Notes: a model not told the origin generated them from the letters alone. DNA of 15,004 nt from Piscirickettsiaceae bacterium (GCA_027019045.1 JALUXI010000117.1:1-15004); one strand, 5' to 3'; shown: positions 1-7,150, counted from the first letter of the stretch. Made by a program: numbers and translations.

Positions 1-11
1 AATCCATCTTC

Positions 12-35
12 AAAAAACGGCTGATTATATCAGCC
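12..35 (-). terminator. Intrinsic terminator downstream of secY
   Basis: On the minus strand GGCTGAT, loop ATA, ATCAGCC form a perfect 7-bp hairpin (19-35), followed by G and six T (complement of 12-17). It starts 45 nt after the secY stop codon. This is a textbook rho-independent terminator for leftward transcription and should end the S10-spc transcript here. No ORF resembling rpmJ lies between secY and this hairpin. Confidence 0.85.
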
Positions 36-79
36 TTCCATATAAATTACCAGAAATAAATTGTCAATCCTATTGCCAA

Positions 80-1390
80 TTATTTCCCTTTTAAGTTTGC
101 TTTTTTCATCATACTTTCGTACTGCCCTGATTGTAATTGGGCTTGTACTTGTGTCATAAAGTCCATGACAACGACAACAATGATCAACAGTGAAGTCCCA
201 CCAAAGTAAAATGGAACATTCCAATATAAGATCAAGAATTCAGGTAGCAAACAAACCAAGGTGATATAAATCGCACCTGCTAGGGTGAGCTTACTCATGA
301 CCTCATCAATATAACGCGCTGTCTGAGGACCCGGACGCAAACCACGAATAATGGCTCCCGACTTTCTTAAGTTATCCGCAATCTCGTGTGGATTAAACAC
401 GATGGCAGTATAAAAAAAGCAGAAGAAAACAATCGCAGCCGCATACAACATGATGTACAACGGTTGACCAGGAGATAAGGTCGCCGCCAAATCCTTTAAC
501 CACCCCATATTTTCAGCACTCCCAAACCAGCCTCCTAGTGTCGCTGGAAACAGGATAATACTGGATGCAAAAATGGGGGGAATAACGCCAGCCATATTGA
601 GTTTGAGTGGTAAAAAGCTCTTCTGTCCACCCATCATACGACGACCCTGCATTTTTTGAGCATACTCAACAGGTATCCGCTTCTGTCCACGTTCAACGAA
701 AACAACAAACGCAATGACAGCCGCAACTAAAATCAGCAAAACCAAAACGGTAATAGGATGTAATGCACCTGTATTGACTTGCTCGAAAGTTCCTGCAAGG
801 GCTTTAGGTAGGCCTGCAACAATCCCAGCGAAAATGATTAAAGAAATACCGTTCCCAATCCCTCGTTCTGTGATCTGTTCACCTAACCACATCAAAAAGA
901 CTGTACCACTGACTAATGTCGTAACGGCAATCACTTTAAACAAGAAGCCAGGTTCAACCACGACGGACATCCCATTGATATTTTGCGATTCAAGTGCAAT
1001 CGCAACACCTAAGCCCTGGAAGGTCGCTAAAACGACAGTCCCGAGTCGAGTATATTGTGTGATCTTTCGTCGTCCAGACTCACCTTCTTTCTTCAACTGC
1101 TCTAAGGTAGGGGAAACCACGGTCAATAGCTGCATGATGATCGATGCTGAAATATAAGGCATGATTCCCAATGCAAAAATAGAAAGTCTTTGCAAAGCCC
1201 CACCCGAGAACATATTAAACATGTCCAAGATTGTACCTTTCTGCTGCTCAAACATCGCAGCTAAGGCAACGGGATCGATTAAAGGAACCGGAATGTGAGT
1301 TCCCAATCGATAAACAATCAACGCACCCAGAACAAACCAGATGCGTTGTTTTAACTCGCCCATTCCTGAAGAAAGCGTAGCGTTACTCAT
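80..1390 (-). CDS. secY: Preprotein translocase subunit SecY
   Basis: SecY forms the protein-conducting channel of the inner membrane, with SecE and SecG, and works with SecA and the ribosome. The 436-residue product (E. coli 443) has about ten hydrophobic segments. Recognisable SecY signatures are GGALQRLSIFALGIMPYISA near residues 63-82 (plug/TM2), WLGEQITERGIGNGIS near 168-183, VERGQKRIPVEYAQK near 232-246, PLKLNMAGVIPPIFASS near 261-277 and NPHEIADNLRKSGAIIRGLR near 333-352, the cytoplasmic loop contacting SecA and ribosome. It begins 2 nt after the rplO stop codon, so translation is probably coupled. It is the last gene before the terminator. Confidence 0.98.
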   Translation of the reverse strand: MSNATLSSGMGELKQRIWFVLGALIVYRLGTHIPVPLIDPVALAAMFEQQKGTILDMFNMFSGGALQRLSIFALGIMPYISASIIMQLLTVVSPTLEQLKKEGESGRRKITQYTRLGTVVLATFQGLGVAIALESQNINGMSVVVEPGFLFKVIAVTTLVSGTVFLMWLGEQITERGIGNGISLIIFAGIVAGLPKALAGTFEQVNTGALHPITVLVLLILVAAVIAFVVFVERGQKRIPVEYAQKMQGRRMMGGQKSFLPLKLNMAGVIPPIFASSIILFPATLGGWFGSAENMGWLKDLAATLSPGQPLYIMLYAAAIVFFCFFYTAIVFNPHEIADNLRKSGAIIRGLRPGPQTARYIDEVMSKLTLAGAIYITLVCLLPEFLILYWNVPFYFGGTSLLIIVVVVMDFMTQVQAQLQSGQYESMMKKANLKGK

Positions 1391-1392
1391 AA

Positions 1393-1824
1393 TTAGGCGA
1401 CACTACCACCTGCGGCTTCGATTGCAGCTTTAGCACCAGCTGTTGCGCGAATACCGCTTAGTTTAACAGGCTTAGAAAGTTCACCGCTATTGATGACTTT
1501 AACAAACTGGATCTTACCTGAAATAAGGTTGGCAGCTTTTAACGCCTCAACATCAATGATGTCTGCATCCACTTTAGCCAACTCGTCTAAACGAATCTCA
1601 GCGGTGACAGCTGCTTTTCGTGAGGTAAAACCAATCTTAGGTAAGCGTCTTTGAAGGGGCATTTGACCACCTTCAAATCCAACTTTATGGAATCCACCAC
1701 TACGAGATTTTTGACCTTTGTGTCCACGACCCGCCATTTTTCCGTTTCCAGAACCTTGACCACGACCTACACGTTTTTTAGCCTTTTTTGCACCTTCACC
1801 AGGCTTTAAAGTATTTAAATACAT
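1393..1824 (-). CDS. rplO: 50S ribosomal protein L15
   Basis: L15 is a late-assembly protein of the large subunit that binds 23S rRNA. The 143-residue product (E. coli 144) has the expected glycine- and lysine-rich extended N-terminal region (about residues 19-55, with GRGQGSGNGKMAGRGHKGQK), which threads into rRNA, then a small globular C-terminal domain. The start is supported by a GAGGAAG ribosome binding site located inside the end of rpmD, whose stop codon is 1 nt away. The tight packing with rpmD and secY is the usual spc-operon arrangement. Confidence 0.98.
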   Translation of the reverse strand: MYLNTLKPGEGAKKAKKRVGRGQGSGNGKMAGRGHKGQKSRSGGFHKVGFEGGQMPLQRRLPKIGFTSRKAAVTAEIRLDELAKVDADIIDVEALKAANLISGKIQFVKVINSGELSKPVKLSGIRATAGAKAAIEAAGGSVA

Positions 1825-1825
1825 C

Positions 1826-2014
1826 TTAGGCTTCCTCTACTTTAAGTAAATAGGAGATTTTATTGATCATCCCTCTATTTTCTGGTGTATCAATTACGCT
1901 AACTGTTTGATGCATCTTACGCAGCCCCAATCCATTGGCACAAGCCTTATGAGCGGGAAGGCGTCCGATCAAACTTTTAACCAAAGTTACATTGATTTTT
2001 TTCTTATCAGACAT
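1826..2014 (-). CDS. rpmD: 50S ribosomal protein L30
   Basis: L30 is a small large-subunit protein. I place the start at the ATG at 2014, giving 62 residues (E. coli 59), with AGGTGA 5 nt upstream. A longer reading from a GTG at 2023 would add three residues and overlap the rpsE stop, and is less likely. Family motifs visible are SLIGRLPAHKACANGLGLRK and DTPENRGMINKISYLLKVEE. The gene starts 1 nt after the rpsE stop and ends 1 nt before rplO, so all three are probably translationally coupled. Confidence 0.95.
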   Translation of the reverse strand: MSDKKKINVTLVKSLIGRLPAHKACANGLGLRKMHQTVSVIDTPENRGMINKISYLLKVEEA

Positions 2015-2015
2015 C

Positions 2016-2525
2016 TTATTCACCTAGAATTTCTTCAACAGACTTACCACGCTTTGCAGCGATCTGTTCTGGGCTATTCATAGAGGTTAAAGCATTCACG
2101 GTAGAACGAACAACGTTTACAGGACGTGTTGTACCAATACATTTTGATAAAACATCCTTAACACCAGCAGCTTCAAGCACGGCACGCATCGCACCACCCG
2201 CAATAACACCTGTACCTTCAGAAGCAGGTAGCAATACAATATTTGCCGCACCCTGCTTGAAGTTGATTGGGTATTGAATAGTGCCATTGTTCAAATGAAT
2301 ATCACGCATATTACGACGTGCTTTTTCCATTGCTTTTTTAATTGCAACAGGCACTTCATTCGCTTTACCACTTCCGTAACCAACTTTACCTTCGCCATCA
2401 CCAACGACACATAGTGCAGAGAAGCCGAACACACGCCCCCCTTTCACCACTTTGGCAACACGACGAACTGACACAAGCTTTTCAATTAAGCCGTCTTGGT
2501 CATCTCTCATTTCATGTGAAGACAT
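2016..2525 (-). CDS. rpsE: 30S ribosomal protein S5
   Basis: S5 binds near the mRNA entry channel and helps control decoding accuracy. The 169-residue product (E. coli 167) shows the N-terminal double-stranded-RNA-binding fold with KVVKGGRVFGFSALCVVGDG (residues 26-45), the loop where spectinomycin-resistance changes occur in E. coli, then the GYGSGKANEVPVAIKKAMEKA helix region. The C-terminal domain contains the conserved glycine-rich stretch with PASEGTGVIAGGAMRAVLE. It lies 16 nt downstream of rplR. No unusual residue is evident at the spectinomycin loop. Confidence 0.98.
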   Translation of the reverse strand: MSSHEMRDDQDGLIEKLVSVRRVAKVVKGGRVFGFSALCVVGDGEGKVGYGSGKANEVPVAIKKAMEKARRNMRDIHLNNGTIQYPINFKQGAANIVLLPASEGTGVIAGGAMRAVLEAAGVKDVLSKCIGTTRPVNVVRSTVNALTSMNSPEQIAAKRGKSVEEILGE

Positions 2526-2541
2526 AATTTAATCCTTTAAC

Positions 2542-2895
2542 TTAGAAATTAAGACCATTTTCACGAGCAGCATCTGCTAGCTCACGAACGCGTCCGTGGT
2601 ATTGAAAGCCAGAACGGTCAAATGCAACAGACTCTACGCCAGCCACTTTCGCTTTTTCTGCAATCGCTTTACCCACAACTTGTGCGGCAGTCTTATTACC
2701 TGTGTAATCTAATTCTTTTTTAATTTCCGCTTGAACAGTAGAACATGCAGCTAACACTTGCGATCCATCAGCAGAAATCAACTGTGCATAAATATGCTTA
2801 GGTGTTCTATGAACACACAAGCGCACTTGATTCGATTCTGCAATTTTTGCACGTGTTTTTTTAGCTCTACGAATGCGGGTACTCTTCTTATCCAT
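2542..2895 (-). CDS. rplR: 50S ribosomal protein L18
   Basis: L18 binds 5S rRNA together with L5 and joins it to the central protuberance. The product is 117 residues, the same as in E. coli. It has a basic N-terminus (KKSTRIRRAKKTRAKI), the RLCVHRTPKHIYAQLI strand and a C-terminal AFDRSGFQYHGRVRELADAA block that is highly conserved in the family. It follows rplF by 15 nt. The ribosome binding site (GGGA) is weak, which suggests coupling to rplF translation. Confidence 0.98.
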   Translation of the reverse strand: MDKKSTRIRRAKKTRAKIAESNQVRLCVHRTPKHIYAQLISADGSQVLAACSTVQAEIKKELDYTGNKTAAQVVGKAIAEKAKVAGVESVAFDRSGFQYHGRVRELADAARENGLNF

Positions 2896-2910
2896 TTCGA
2901 ATTCCCAGCC

Positions 2911-3450
2911 TTATTTCTTCTTAGCTTCTTTACGTAAAATATATTCATCAGCGTATTTAACACCCTTACCTTTATAAGGCTCTGGTGGACGATACGCACG
3001 AATTTCTGCAGCGACTTGACCAACAACTTGCTTATCCGCACCACGGATAACAATTTCAGTCTGTGATGGTGTTTCTGCAGAAACCCCTTCAGGCAATTCA
3101 TGTACAACAGGGTGTGAGAAACCAAGTGTTAGGTTAATCTTACTACCTTGCACTTGTGCACGGTAACCAACACCAACTAATTGTAATTTTTTCTCAAAAC
3201 CTTGAGTCAGCCCAATAATCATATTATTGATAATGGAACGAGCTGTACCTGCTTGTGCCCAACCCGTTGGACCTGCACCTTCTTTAGGTGAAAAAGTCAC
3301 TTCACCGTCAGCAACATTGATGCTAACCAATGGATTAAAGGCTTTTGTCAAAGTTCCTTTTGGACCTTTCACTGTTGCAACATTGTTATCATCAATCGAG
3401 ACTTCAACACCAGAAGGGATTGAGACGGGAGATTTTGCTATTCTAGACAT
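2911..3450 (-). CDS. rplF: 50S ribosomal protein L6
   Basis: L6 sits near the factor-binding site of the large subunit next to the sarcin-ricin loop. The 179-residue product (E. coli 177) contains the two tandem L6 domains; the second ends with the conserved RPPEPYKGKGVKYADE block (residues 154-169) and a lysine-rich tail. A GGAG ribosome binding site lies 7 nt before the ATG. It follows rpsH by 11 nt, as in the standard spc order. Confidence 0.98.
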   Translation of the reverse strand: MSRIAKSPVSIPSGVEVSIDDNNVATVKGPKGTLTKAFNPLVSINVADGEVTFSPKEGAGPTGWAQAGTARSIINNMIIGLTQGFEKKLQLVGVGYRAQVQGSKINLTLGFSHPVVHELPEGVSAETPSQTEIVIRGADKQVVGQVAAEIRAYRPPEPYKGKGVKYADEYILRKEAKKK

Positions 3451-3461
3451 TTAATTTCTCC

Positions 3462-3857
3462 TTACGCCACATAACAGATGACTTCGCCACCGATACCGGC
3501 TTCACGCGCAGCTCGATCAGTCATAATGCCTTTAGAGGTTGATACAACAGCAATCCCAAGACCGCCGATGACTTTTGGAAGTTCATCTTTGTTTTTATAA
3601 ACACGCAATCCTGGACGGCTTACGCGCTTAATCATTTCAATAACAGGCTTACCTTGGAAATACTTGAGTTCCAAGTTAAGTTCAGGTTTACCGTTATTCT
3701 CATCTACTTTGTATGAGGCAATATAGCCTTCATCTGTCAATACTTTTGCGATAGCAGTTTTTAGTTTTGAGGCAGGCACTTTTACATTACTGTGCTCAGC
3801 CATTTGCGCGTTACGAACGCGGGTTAACATATCTGCTATTGGGTCAGACATACTCAT
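3462..3857 (-). CDS. rpsH: 30S ribosomal protein S8
   Basis: S8 binds the central domain of 16S rRNA early in assembly and, in E. coli, represses translation of the spc operon from the rplE region. The 131-residue product (E. coli 130) starts MSMSDPIADMLTRVRNAQ, matching the family N-terminus, and ends with the RNA-binding block STSKGIMTDRAAREAGIGGE. The first of two nearby ATGs (3857) is preferred because AGGA lies 9-10 nt upstream; the second (3851) is too far. It follows rpsN by 12 nt. Confidence 0.98.
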   Translation of the reverse strand: MSMSDPIADMLTRVRNAQMAEHSNVKVPASKLKTAIAKVLTDEGYIASYKVDENNGKPELNLELKYFQGKPVIEMIKRVSRPGLRVYKNKDELPKVIGGLGIAVVSTSKGIMTDRAAREAGIGGEVICYVA

Positions 3858-3869
3858 AATCTTTAATCC

Positions 3870-4175
3870 TTACCAACTTGCTTTTCTTAAACCAGGAACA
3901 TCACCTTGCATCGCAAGTTTGCGAAGCATATTACGGGATAGACCGAATTTTCTATAAACTGCGTGTGGACGCCCTGTAATACGACAGCGACGCTGACGGC
4001 GTACTGGACTTGCATTACGAGGAAGCTTATTTAACTTTTCCATCGCTTCCATACGCTCTTCCCAACTCAGTGAAGGATCCACAGCAGCTTTTTTGAGCGC
4101 TTCTCTTTTTGCCGCATATTTCTCAACCGTTTTAGCACGCTTGAGTTCGCGAGCAATCATTGATTTCTTAGCCAC
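3870..4175 (-). CDS. rpsN: 30S ribosomal protein S14 (zinc-free type), GTG start
   Basis: S14 is a 3'-domain 30S protein. The 101-residue length and the lack of CxxC pairs place it in the long zinc-independent class typical of proteobacteria; the C-terminal core has NASPVRRQRRCRITGRPHAV and KFGLSRNMLRKLA. The start codon is GTG (4175), with an AGGGGTGA ribosome binding site just upstream. The next in-frame ATG would remove the conserved MAKKS start, so GTG is chosen. It lies 10 nt after rplE. Confidence 0.97.
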   Translation of the reverse strand: MAKKSMIARELKRAKTVEKYAAKREALKKAAVDPSLSWEERMEAMEKLNKLPRNASPVRRQRRCRITGRPHAVYRKFGLSRNMLRKLAMQGDVPGLRKASW

Positions 4176-4185
4176 AATTCACCCC

Positions 4186-4725
4186 TTATTTCTTAAATGG
4201 GAAGTTAAAGGCCTCTAACAAGGCTTTCGCTTCTTCATTAGTGTTTGCAGTGGTTGTAAAGTTGATATCCATCCCACGAATCTTATCGACTTTTTCAAAG
4301 TCGATTTCTGGAAAGATAATCTGCTCTTTAAGACCCATATTGTAATTACCACGGCCATCAAAAGCCGTTGCACTCACACCACGAAAATCGCGTACACGAG
4401 GTAAAGCGATATTCACAAGGCGGTCTAGGAACTCATACATTCTTTCGCCACGAAGCGTAACTTTACAACCAATAGGATAACCTTCACGAACTTTAAAGCT
4501 CGCAACTGATTTACGCGCAATTGTCTTAATAGGCTTTTGCCCAGCAATCAACTCAAGATCCGCCACTGCGTTATCTAAAGTCTTCTTATCACCTAATGCT
4601 TCACCAACACCCATGTTAATCGTAATCTTGGTTAACTTGGGAGCTTGCATAGGTGTTTTATAACCAAATTTTTCTACTAGCTGAGAAACAATCTGGTCTT
4701 GATATAAATCTTTTAATCTTGCCAT
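4186..4725 (-). CDS. rplE: 50S ribosomal protein L5
   Basis: L5 binds 5S rRNA and contacts the P-site tRNA from the central protuberance. The product is 179 residues, the same as in E. coli. Conserved blocks are PKLTKITINMGVGEA near residues 29-43, IAGQKPIKTIARKSVASFKV, GCKVTLRGERMYEFLDRL, ALPRVRDFRGVS and the C-terminal GMDINFTTTANTNEEAKALL. It follows rplX by 12 nt. In E. coli the S8 repressor site overlaps this junction; I could not identify an equivalent fold here with confidence. Confidence 0.98.
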   Translation of the reverse strand: MARLKDLYQDQIVSQLVEKFGYKTPMQAPKLTKITINMGVGEALGDKKTLDNAVADLELIAGQKPIKTIARKSVASFKVREGYPIGCKVTLRGERMYEFLDRLVNIALPRVRDFRGVSATAFDGRGNYNMGLKEQIIFPEIDFEKVDKIRGMDINFTTTANTNEEAKALLEAFNFPFKK

Positions 4726-4737
4726 TTTAATTCCCTA

Positions 4738-5052
4738 TCAAGCACTGACTGGCTTGCCAGACTTACGAAAAACACGCACCTTTTTACCATCCACTTCTTT
4801 AAAGCTCACTTTTTCAGCTTTTTTCGTTTCTGGATTAAAGAGTGCGACATTTGATGCATCGATAGGCATTTCTTTCTCAACAATACCACCCGCTTCTCCA
4901 GTCATAGGATTAGGCTTAACATGTTTTTTTGCGAGATTGATGCCATCAACAACCACTTTTCCATTTTGTAGAACTTTTGAGATGGTTCCTTGCTTACCTT
5001 TATCTTTACCGGTAATGACAACAACCAAATCACCTTTTAACAAACGATTCAT
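4738..5052 (-). CDS. rplX: 50S ribosomal protein L24
   Basis: L24 is an assembly-initiator protein of the large subunit. The product is 104 residues, as in E. coli, with an N-terminal KOW motif (GDLVVVITGKDKGKQGTISK, residues 7-26) and the conserved AKKHVKPNPMTGEAGGIVEK block. AAGGAT lies just upstream of the ATG. It starts 9 nt after the rplN stop codon. Confidence 0.98.
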   Translation of the reverse strand: MNRLLKGDLVVVITGKDKGKQGTISKVLQNGKVVVDGINLAKKHVKPNPMTGEAGGIVEKEMPIDASNVALFNPETKKAEKVSFKEVDGKKVRVFRKSGKPVSA

Positions 5053-5061
5053 CTTAAATCC

Positions 5062-5430
5062 TTATAAAACTTCAGGAGCCAATGAAACGATTTTCATAAA
5101 CTGATCGTTTCTCAACTCACGGGTGACAGGACCAAAAACACGCGTTCCAATAGGCTCTAACTTTGCATTCAAGATAACAGCAGCGTTATCATCAAATTTG
5201 ATTTTAGAACCATCAGGACGACGAACACCTTTAGCTGTACGAACGACCACAGCGTTCATCACATCACCTTTTTTTACTTTTCCACGGGGACTGGCTTCTT
5301 TGACAGAAACCTTAATCACATCACCGACACTGGCATAACGACGCTTTGAGCCGCCAAGCACTTTGATACACTGAACTCGACGCGCGCCACTGTTATCAGC
5401 CACATTGAGTACGGTTTGCATTTGAATCAT
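5062..5430 (-). CDS. rplN: 50S ribosomal protein L14
   Basis: L14 lies at the subunit interface and forms intersubunit bridges with 16S rRNA. The 122-residue product (E. coli 123) opens with MIQMQTVLNVADNSGARRVQ and contains KGVRRPDGSKIKFDDNAAVI and GPVTRELRNDQFMKIVSLAP, diagnostic of the family. GGAG is 7 nt before the ATG. It is the first gene of the spc block and has its own upstream region with promoter and hairpin elements (5431-5567), unlike the other genes of the block. Confidence 0.98.
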   Translation of the reverse strand: MIQMQTVLNVADNSGARRVQCIKVLGGSKRRYASVGDVIKVSVKEASPRGKVKKGDVMNAVVVRTAKGVRRPDGSKIKFDDNAAVILNAKLEPIGTRVFGPVTRELRNDQFMKIVSLAPEVL

Positions 5431-5456
5431 GGTGGGACTCCAACACTCATAATTTT

Positions 5457-5486
5457 AAAAAAAGCGGATTATACACGAAAACCGCT
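5457..5486 (-). terminator. Terminator-like hairpin overlapping the rplN promoter
   Basis: On the minus strand AGCGG (complement of 5482-5486) can pair with CCGCT (complement of 5463-5467) across a 14-nt loop, followed by a run of seven T (complement of 5457-5463). The stem is only 5 bp, so termination is likely to be partial. The loop contains the TATAAT box of the rplN promoter. AGCGG(T) can instead pair with an upstream ACCGCT (complement of 5527-5532), a possible alternative antiterminating fold. Confidence 0.45.
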
Positions 5487-5496
5487 AATATAACTA
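5468..5496 (-). promoter_or_regulatory. Candidate spc (rplN) promoter
   Basis: Minus strand: -35-like TAGTTA (5491-5496), 17-nt spacer, perfect -10 TATAAT (5468-5473), then the GC-rich discriminator CCGCT. Predicted start about 5461, leaving a leader of about 30 nt before rplN. The -35 is weak (3 of 6 to consensus). The location matches that of the E. coli spc promoter, between rpsQ and rplN. Confidence 0.6.
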
Positions 5497-5499
5497 GTC

Positions 5500-5514
5500 C
5501 CAATTTAAAATTGG
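5500..5514. repeat. 15-bp palindrome upstream of the rplN promoter
   Basis: CCAATTT, one base, AAATTGG: a perfect inverted repeat with 7-bp arms. It lies directly upstream of the candidate -35 box, at the position of an UP element or an upstream operator. It could also form a small RNA hairpin in transcripts reading through from rpsQ. Confidence 0.55.
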
Positions 5515-5532
5515 CTTGGTTATAAAAGCGGT

Positions 5533-5555
5533 ACAATTAAAGTAACTTTAATTGT
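5533..5555. repeat. 23-bp palindrome just after rpsQ
   Basis: ACAATTAAAGT, one base, ACTTTAATTGT: a perfect inverted repeat with 11-bp arms, 12 nt after the rpsQ stop codon. As RNA it would give a 10-bp AT-rich stem with a 3-nt loop. It is not followed by a T run, so an RNA-stabilising or processing hairpin, or a protein-binding site, is more likely than a simple terminator. Confidence 0.6.
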
Positions 5556-5567
5556 CGATGCAATCAG

Positions 5568-5831
5568 TTAGATCGCAGCTTTCGCATCCACACTGACTAA
5601 TGACCAGGCTTTGTTTTTAGACAACGGCTTCACTTCTTGAATCGTGACCGTATCACCAATGTTGCAGGTATTATCTGCATCATGCGCCATGATCTTAGTT
5701 GACTTACGAATAAACTTCTTATACTTAGGGTGCTTAATAAAACGCTCAACCGAAACGACGATTGACTTATCCATTTTGTTGCTTACAACAACACCCTGTA
5801 AGGTACGAGATTTTTTAGCTTGTTCAGACAT
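5568..5831 (-). CDS. rpsQ: 30S ribosomal protein S17
   Basis: S17 is a primary 16S rRNA-binding protein of the 5' domain with an OB fold. The 87-residue product (E. coli 84) contains RTLQGVVVSNKMDKSIVVSV (residues 9-28), the FIKHPKYKKFIRKSTK loop and GDTVTIQEVKPLSKNKAWSL. Its ribosome binding site, GGAGGT, is encoded by the last Gly-Gly codons of rpmC, whose stop lies 2 nt upstream. It is the last gene of the S10 block. Confidence 0.98.
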   Translation of the reverse strand: MSEQAKKSRTLQGVVVSNKMDKSIVVSVERFIKHPKYKKFIRKSTKIMAHDADNTCNIGDTVTIQEVKPLSKNKAWSLVSVDAKAAI

Positions 5832-5833
5832 TC

Positions 5834-6025
5834 TTATTTACCTCCCTTCATATTGATGAAGGTTTTGATACGTGCAATAGAACGTCGGACAGTTTTAATA
5901 CGTGCAGTATTCTTCAGCTGACCTGTAGAATGCTGCATTCTTAGGTTAAATTGTTCTTTTAACAACTCAACCAACTCTTGTTCCAACTCTGGAATACTTT
6001 TTTCTTTTAAAGATTCTGCAGACAT
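5834..6025 (-). CDS. rpmC: 50S ribosomal protein L29
   Basis: L29 lies near the peptide exit of the large subunit, close to the docking site for trigger factor and SRP. The 63-residue product (E. coli 63) is almost entirely two helices, with the conserved LKEQFNLRMQHSTGQL and RIKTVRRSIARIKT segments. Its ATG immediately follows the rplP stop codon with no intervening base, so reinitiation or coupling is expected. Confidence 0.97.
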   Translation of the reverse strand: MSAESLKEKSIPELEQELVELLKEQFNLRMQHSTGQLKNTARIKTVRRSIARIKTFINMKGGK

Positions 6026-6439
6026 TTACATCACCGTTCTTTTTACAACTTGTGTTTTAAAAGGAAGCTTGGCAGCAGCTAATTCAAATGCTTCACGAGC
6101 AATTGACTCATCTACGCCTTGGATTTCGTAAAGTACGCGACCTGGTTGGATTTGAGCCACCCAGTATTCTACGCTCCCTTTACCTTTACCCATACGGACT
6201 TCCAATGGCTTTTTGGTAATAGGTTTGTCAGGAAAAACACGGATCCAAATTTTAGCTCCACGCTTTACATGACGAGTCATCACACGACGACCAGCTTCGA
6301 TTTGACGAGAAGTCATACGACCTCTTTCAAGGGCTTTAAGACCGTAATCACCGAAGCTAACTTTATTACCAACGTTTGCCAAACCACGGTTGCGTCCTTT
6401 CTGAACTTTTCTGAATTTGGTACGCTTAGGCATTAACAT
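6026..6439 (-). CDS. rplP: 50S ribosomal protein L16
   Basis: L16 organises the A-site tRNA elbow region of the large subunit. The 137-residue product (E. coli 136) begins MLMPKRTKFRKVQKGRNRG, the family N-terminus, and has RMGKGKGSVEYWVAQIQPGR (residues 82-101); the arginine at 82 aligns with the E. coli arginine hydroxylated by RoxA. GAGG lies 9 nt before the ATG. It begins 13 nt after the rpsC stop codon. Confidence 0.98.
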   Translation of the reverse strand: MLMPKRTKFRKVQKGRNRGLANVGNKVSFGDYGLKALERGRMTSRQIEAGRRVMTRHVKRGAKIWIRVFPDKPITKKPLEVRMGKGKGSVEYWVAQIQPGRVLYEIQGVDESIAREAFELAAAKLPFKTQVVKRTVM

Positions 6440-6452
6440 AATCAGTTACCTC

Positions 6453-7139
6453 TTATTTACGGCCTTTTTTGCCTTTTGTGTTCGAACCATTGTCTTTTAC
6501 TAAAGACAATTTACCCAGTTTTTCACCTTTAAAGATCCAAACCTTAATACCAATGATACCGTAAGTTGTTTTAGCTTCAAATGTTGCATAATCGATATCT
6601 GCACGGAAAGTATGCAAAGGGACTCGGCCTTCACGATACCACTCTGCACGTGCAATCTCTGCACCATTCAAACGCCCAGAAACATTGATCTTGATCCCTT
6701 CAGCACCAAGACGCATTGCATTACCTACCGCACGCTTCATTGCACGACGGAATTGAATACGCTTTTCAAGCTGCTGAGCAATATTCTCTGCAACTAATTT
6801 TGCATCAAGCTCAGGTTTCTTCACTTCTTCAATATTGATATTGACAGGCATGCCTGTTTTTTGAATCAATGATTGTTTGAGCTTTTCAATATCTTCACCC
6901 TTTTTACCAATGACAACGCCAGGGCGTGCTGTATGGATGGTCACGCGAATACCATTGGCAACACGCTCGATATTGATATTGCTAACTGAAGCATGACTCA
7001 ACTTTTCATTGAGTTCTTTACGAATTTCATAGTCACTGATAAGGAAATCAGAATAGTTTTTACTATCTGCATACCAGCGAGCATTCCAATCTTTGGTAAT
7101 TCCAAGACGAATTCCAATAGGATGTACTTTTTGACCCAT
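6453..7139 (-). CDS. rpsC: 30S ribosomal protein S3
   Basis: S3 lines the mRNA entry tunnel and takes part in helicase activity. The 228-residue product (E. coli 233) starts MGQKVHPIGIRLGITKDWNA, has the KH-domain loop VVIGKKGEDI (residues 75-84), and a C-terminal domain with GRLNGAEIARAEWYREGRVP and DYATFEAKTTYGIIGIKVWI. It ends in a basic tail. GGAG precedes the ATG by 7 nt, and the rplV stop codon is 11 nt upstream. Confidence 0.98.
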   Translation of the reverse strand: MGQKVHPIGIRLGITKDWNARWYADSKNYSDFLISDYEIRKELNEKLSHASVSNINIERVANGIRVTIHTARPGVVIGKKGEDIEKLKQSLIQKTGMPVNINIEEVKKPELDAKLVAENIAQQLEKRIQFRRAMKRAVGNAMRLGAEGIKINVSGRLNGAEIARAEWYREGRVPLHTFRADIDYATFEAKTTYGIIGIKVWIFKGEKLGKLSLVKDNGSNTKGKKGRK

Positions 7140-7150
7140 TCTGGCTCTCC

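Noticed and set aside
714..1157. 147-codon plus-strand reading frame opposite secY
   Set aside because: It lies wholly inside secY, has no recognisable motif and no ribosome binding site of note. Other plus-strand frames opposite ribosomal genes and tuf were dropped for the same reason.
2015..2023. GTG start for rpmD at 2023
   Set aside because: It overlaps the rpsE stop codon and adds non-conserved residues; the ATG at 2014 has a well-placed AGGTGA.
2778..3125. 115-codon minus-strand frame spanning the rplF-rplR junction
   Set aside because: Out-of-frame shadow of two clearly identified ribosomal genes; no family resemblance.
3200..3300. Possible promoter-like AT-rich hexamers inside rplF and other genes
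   Set aside because: Single-hexamer matches inside coding DNA of an AT-rich genome are expected by chance, with no paired -35 at proper spacing.
4680..4760. S8 autoregulatory mRNA site at the rplX-rplE junction
   Set aside because: It is expected from E. coli, but I could not draw a helix with the S8-binding core from the sequence by hand.
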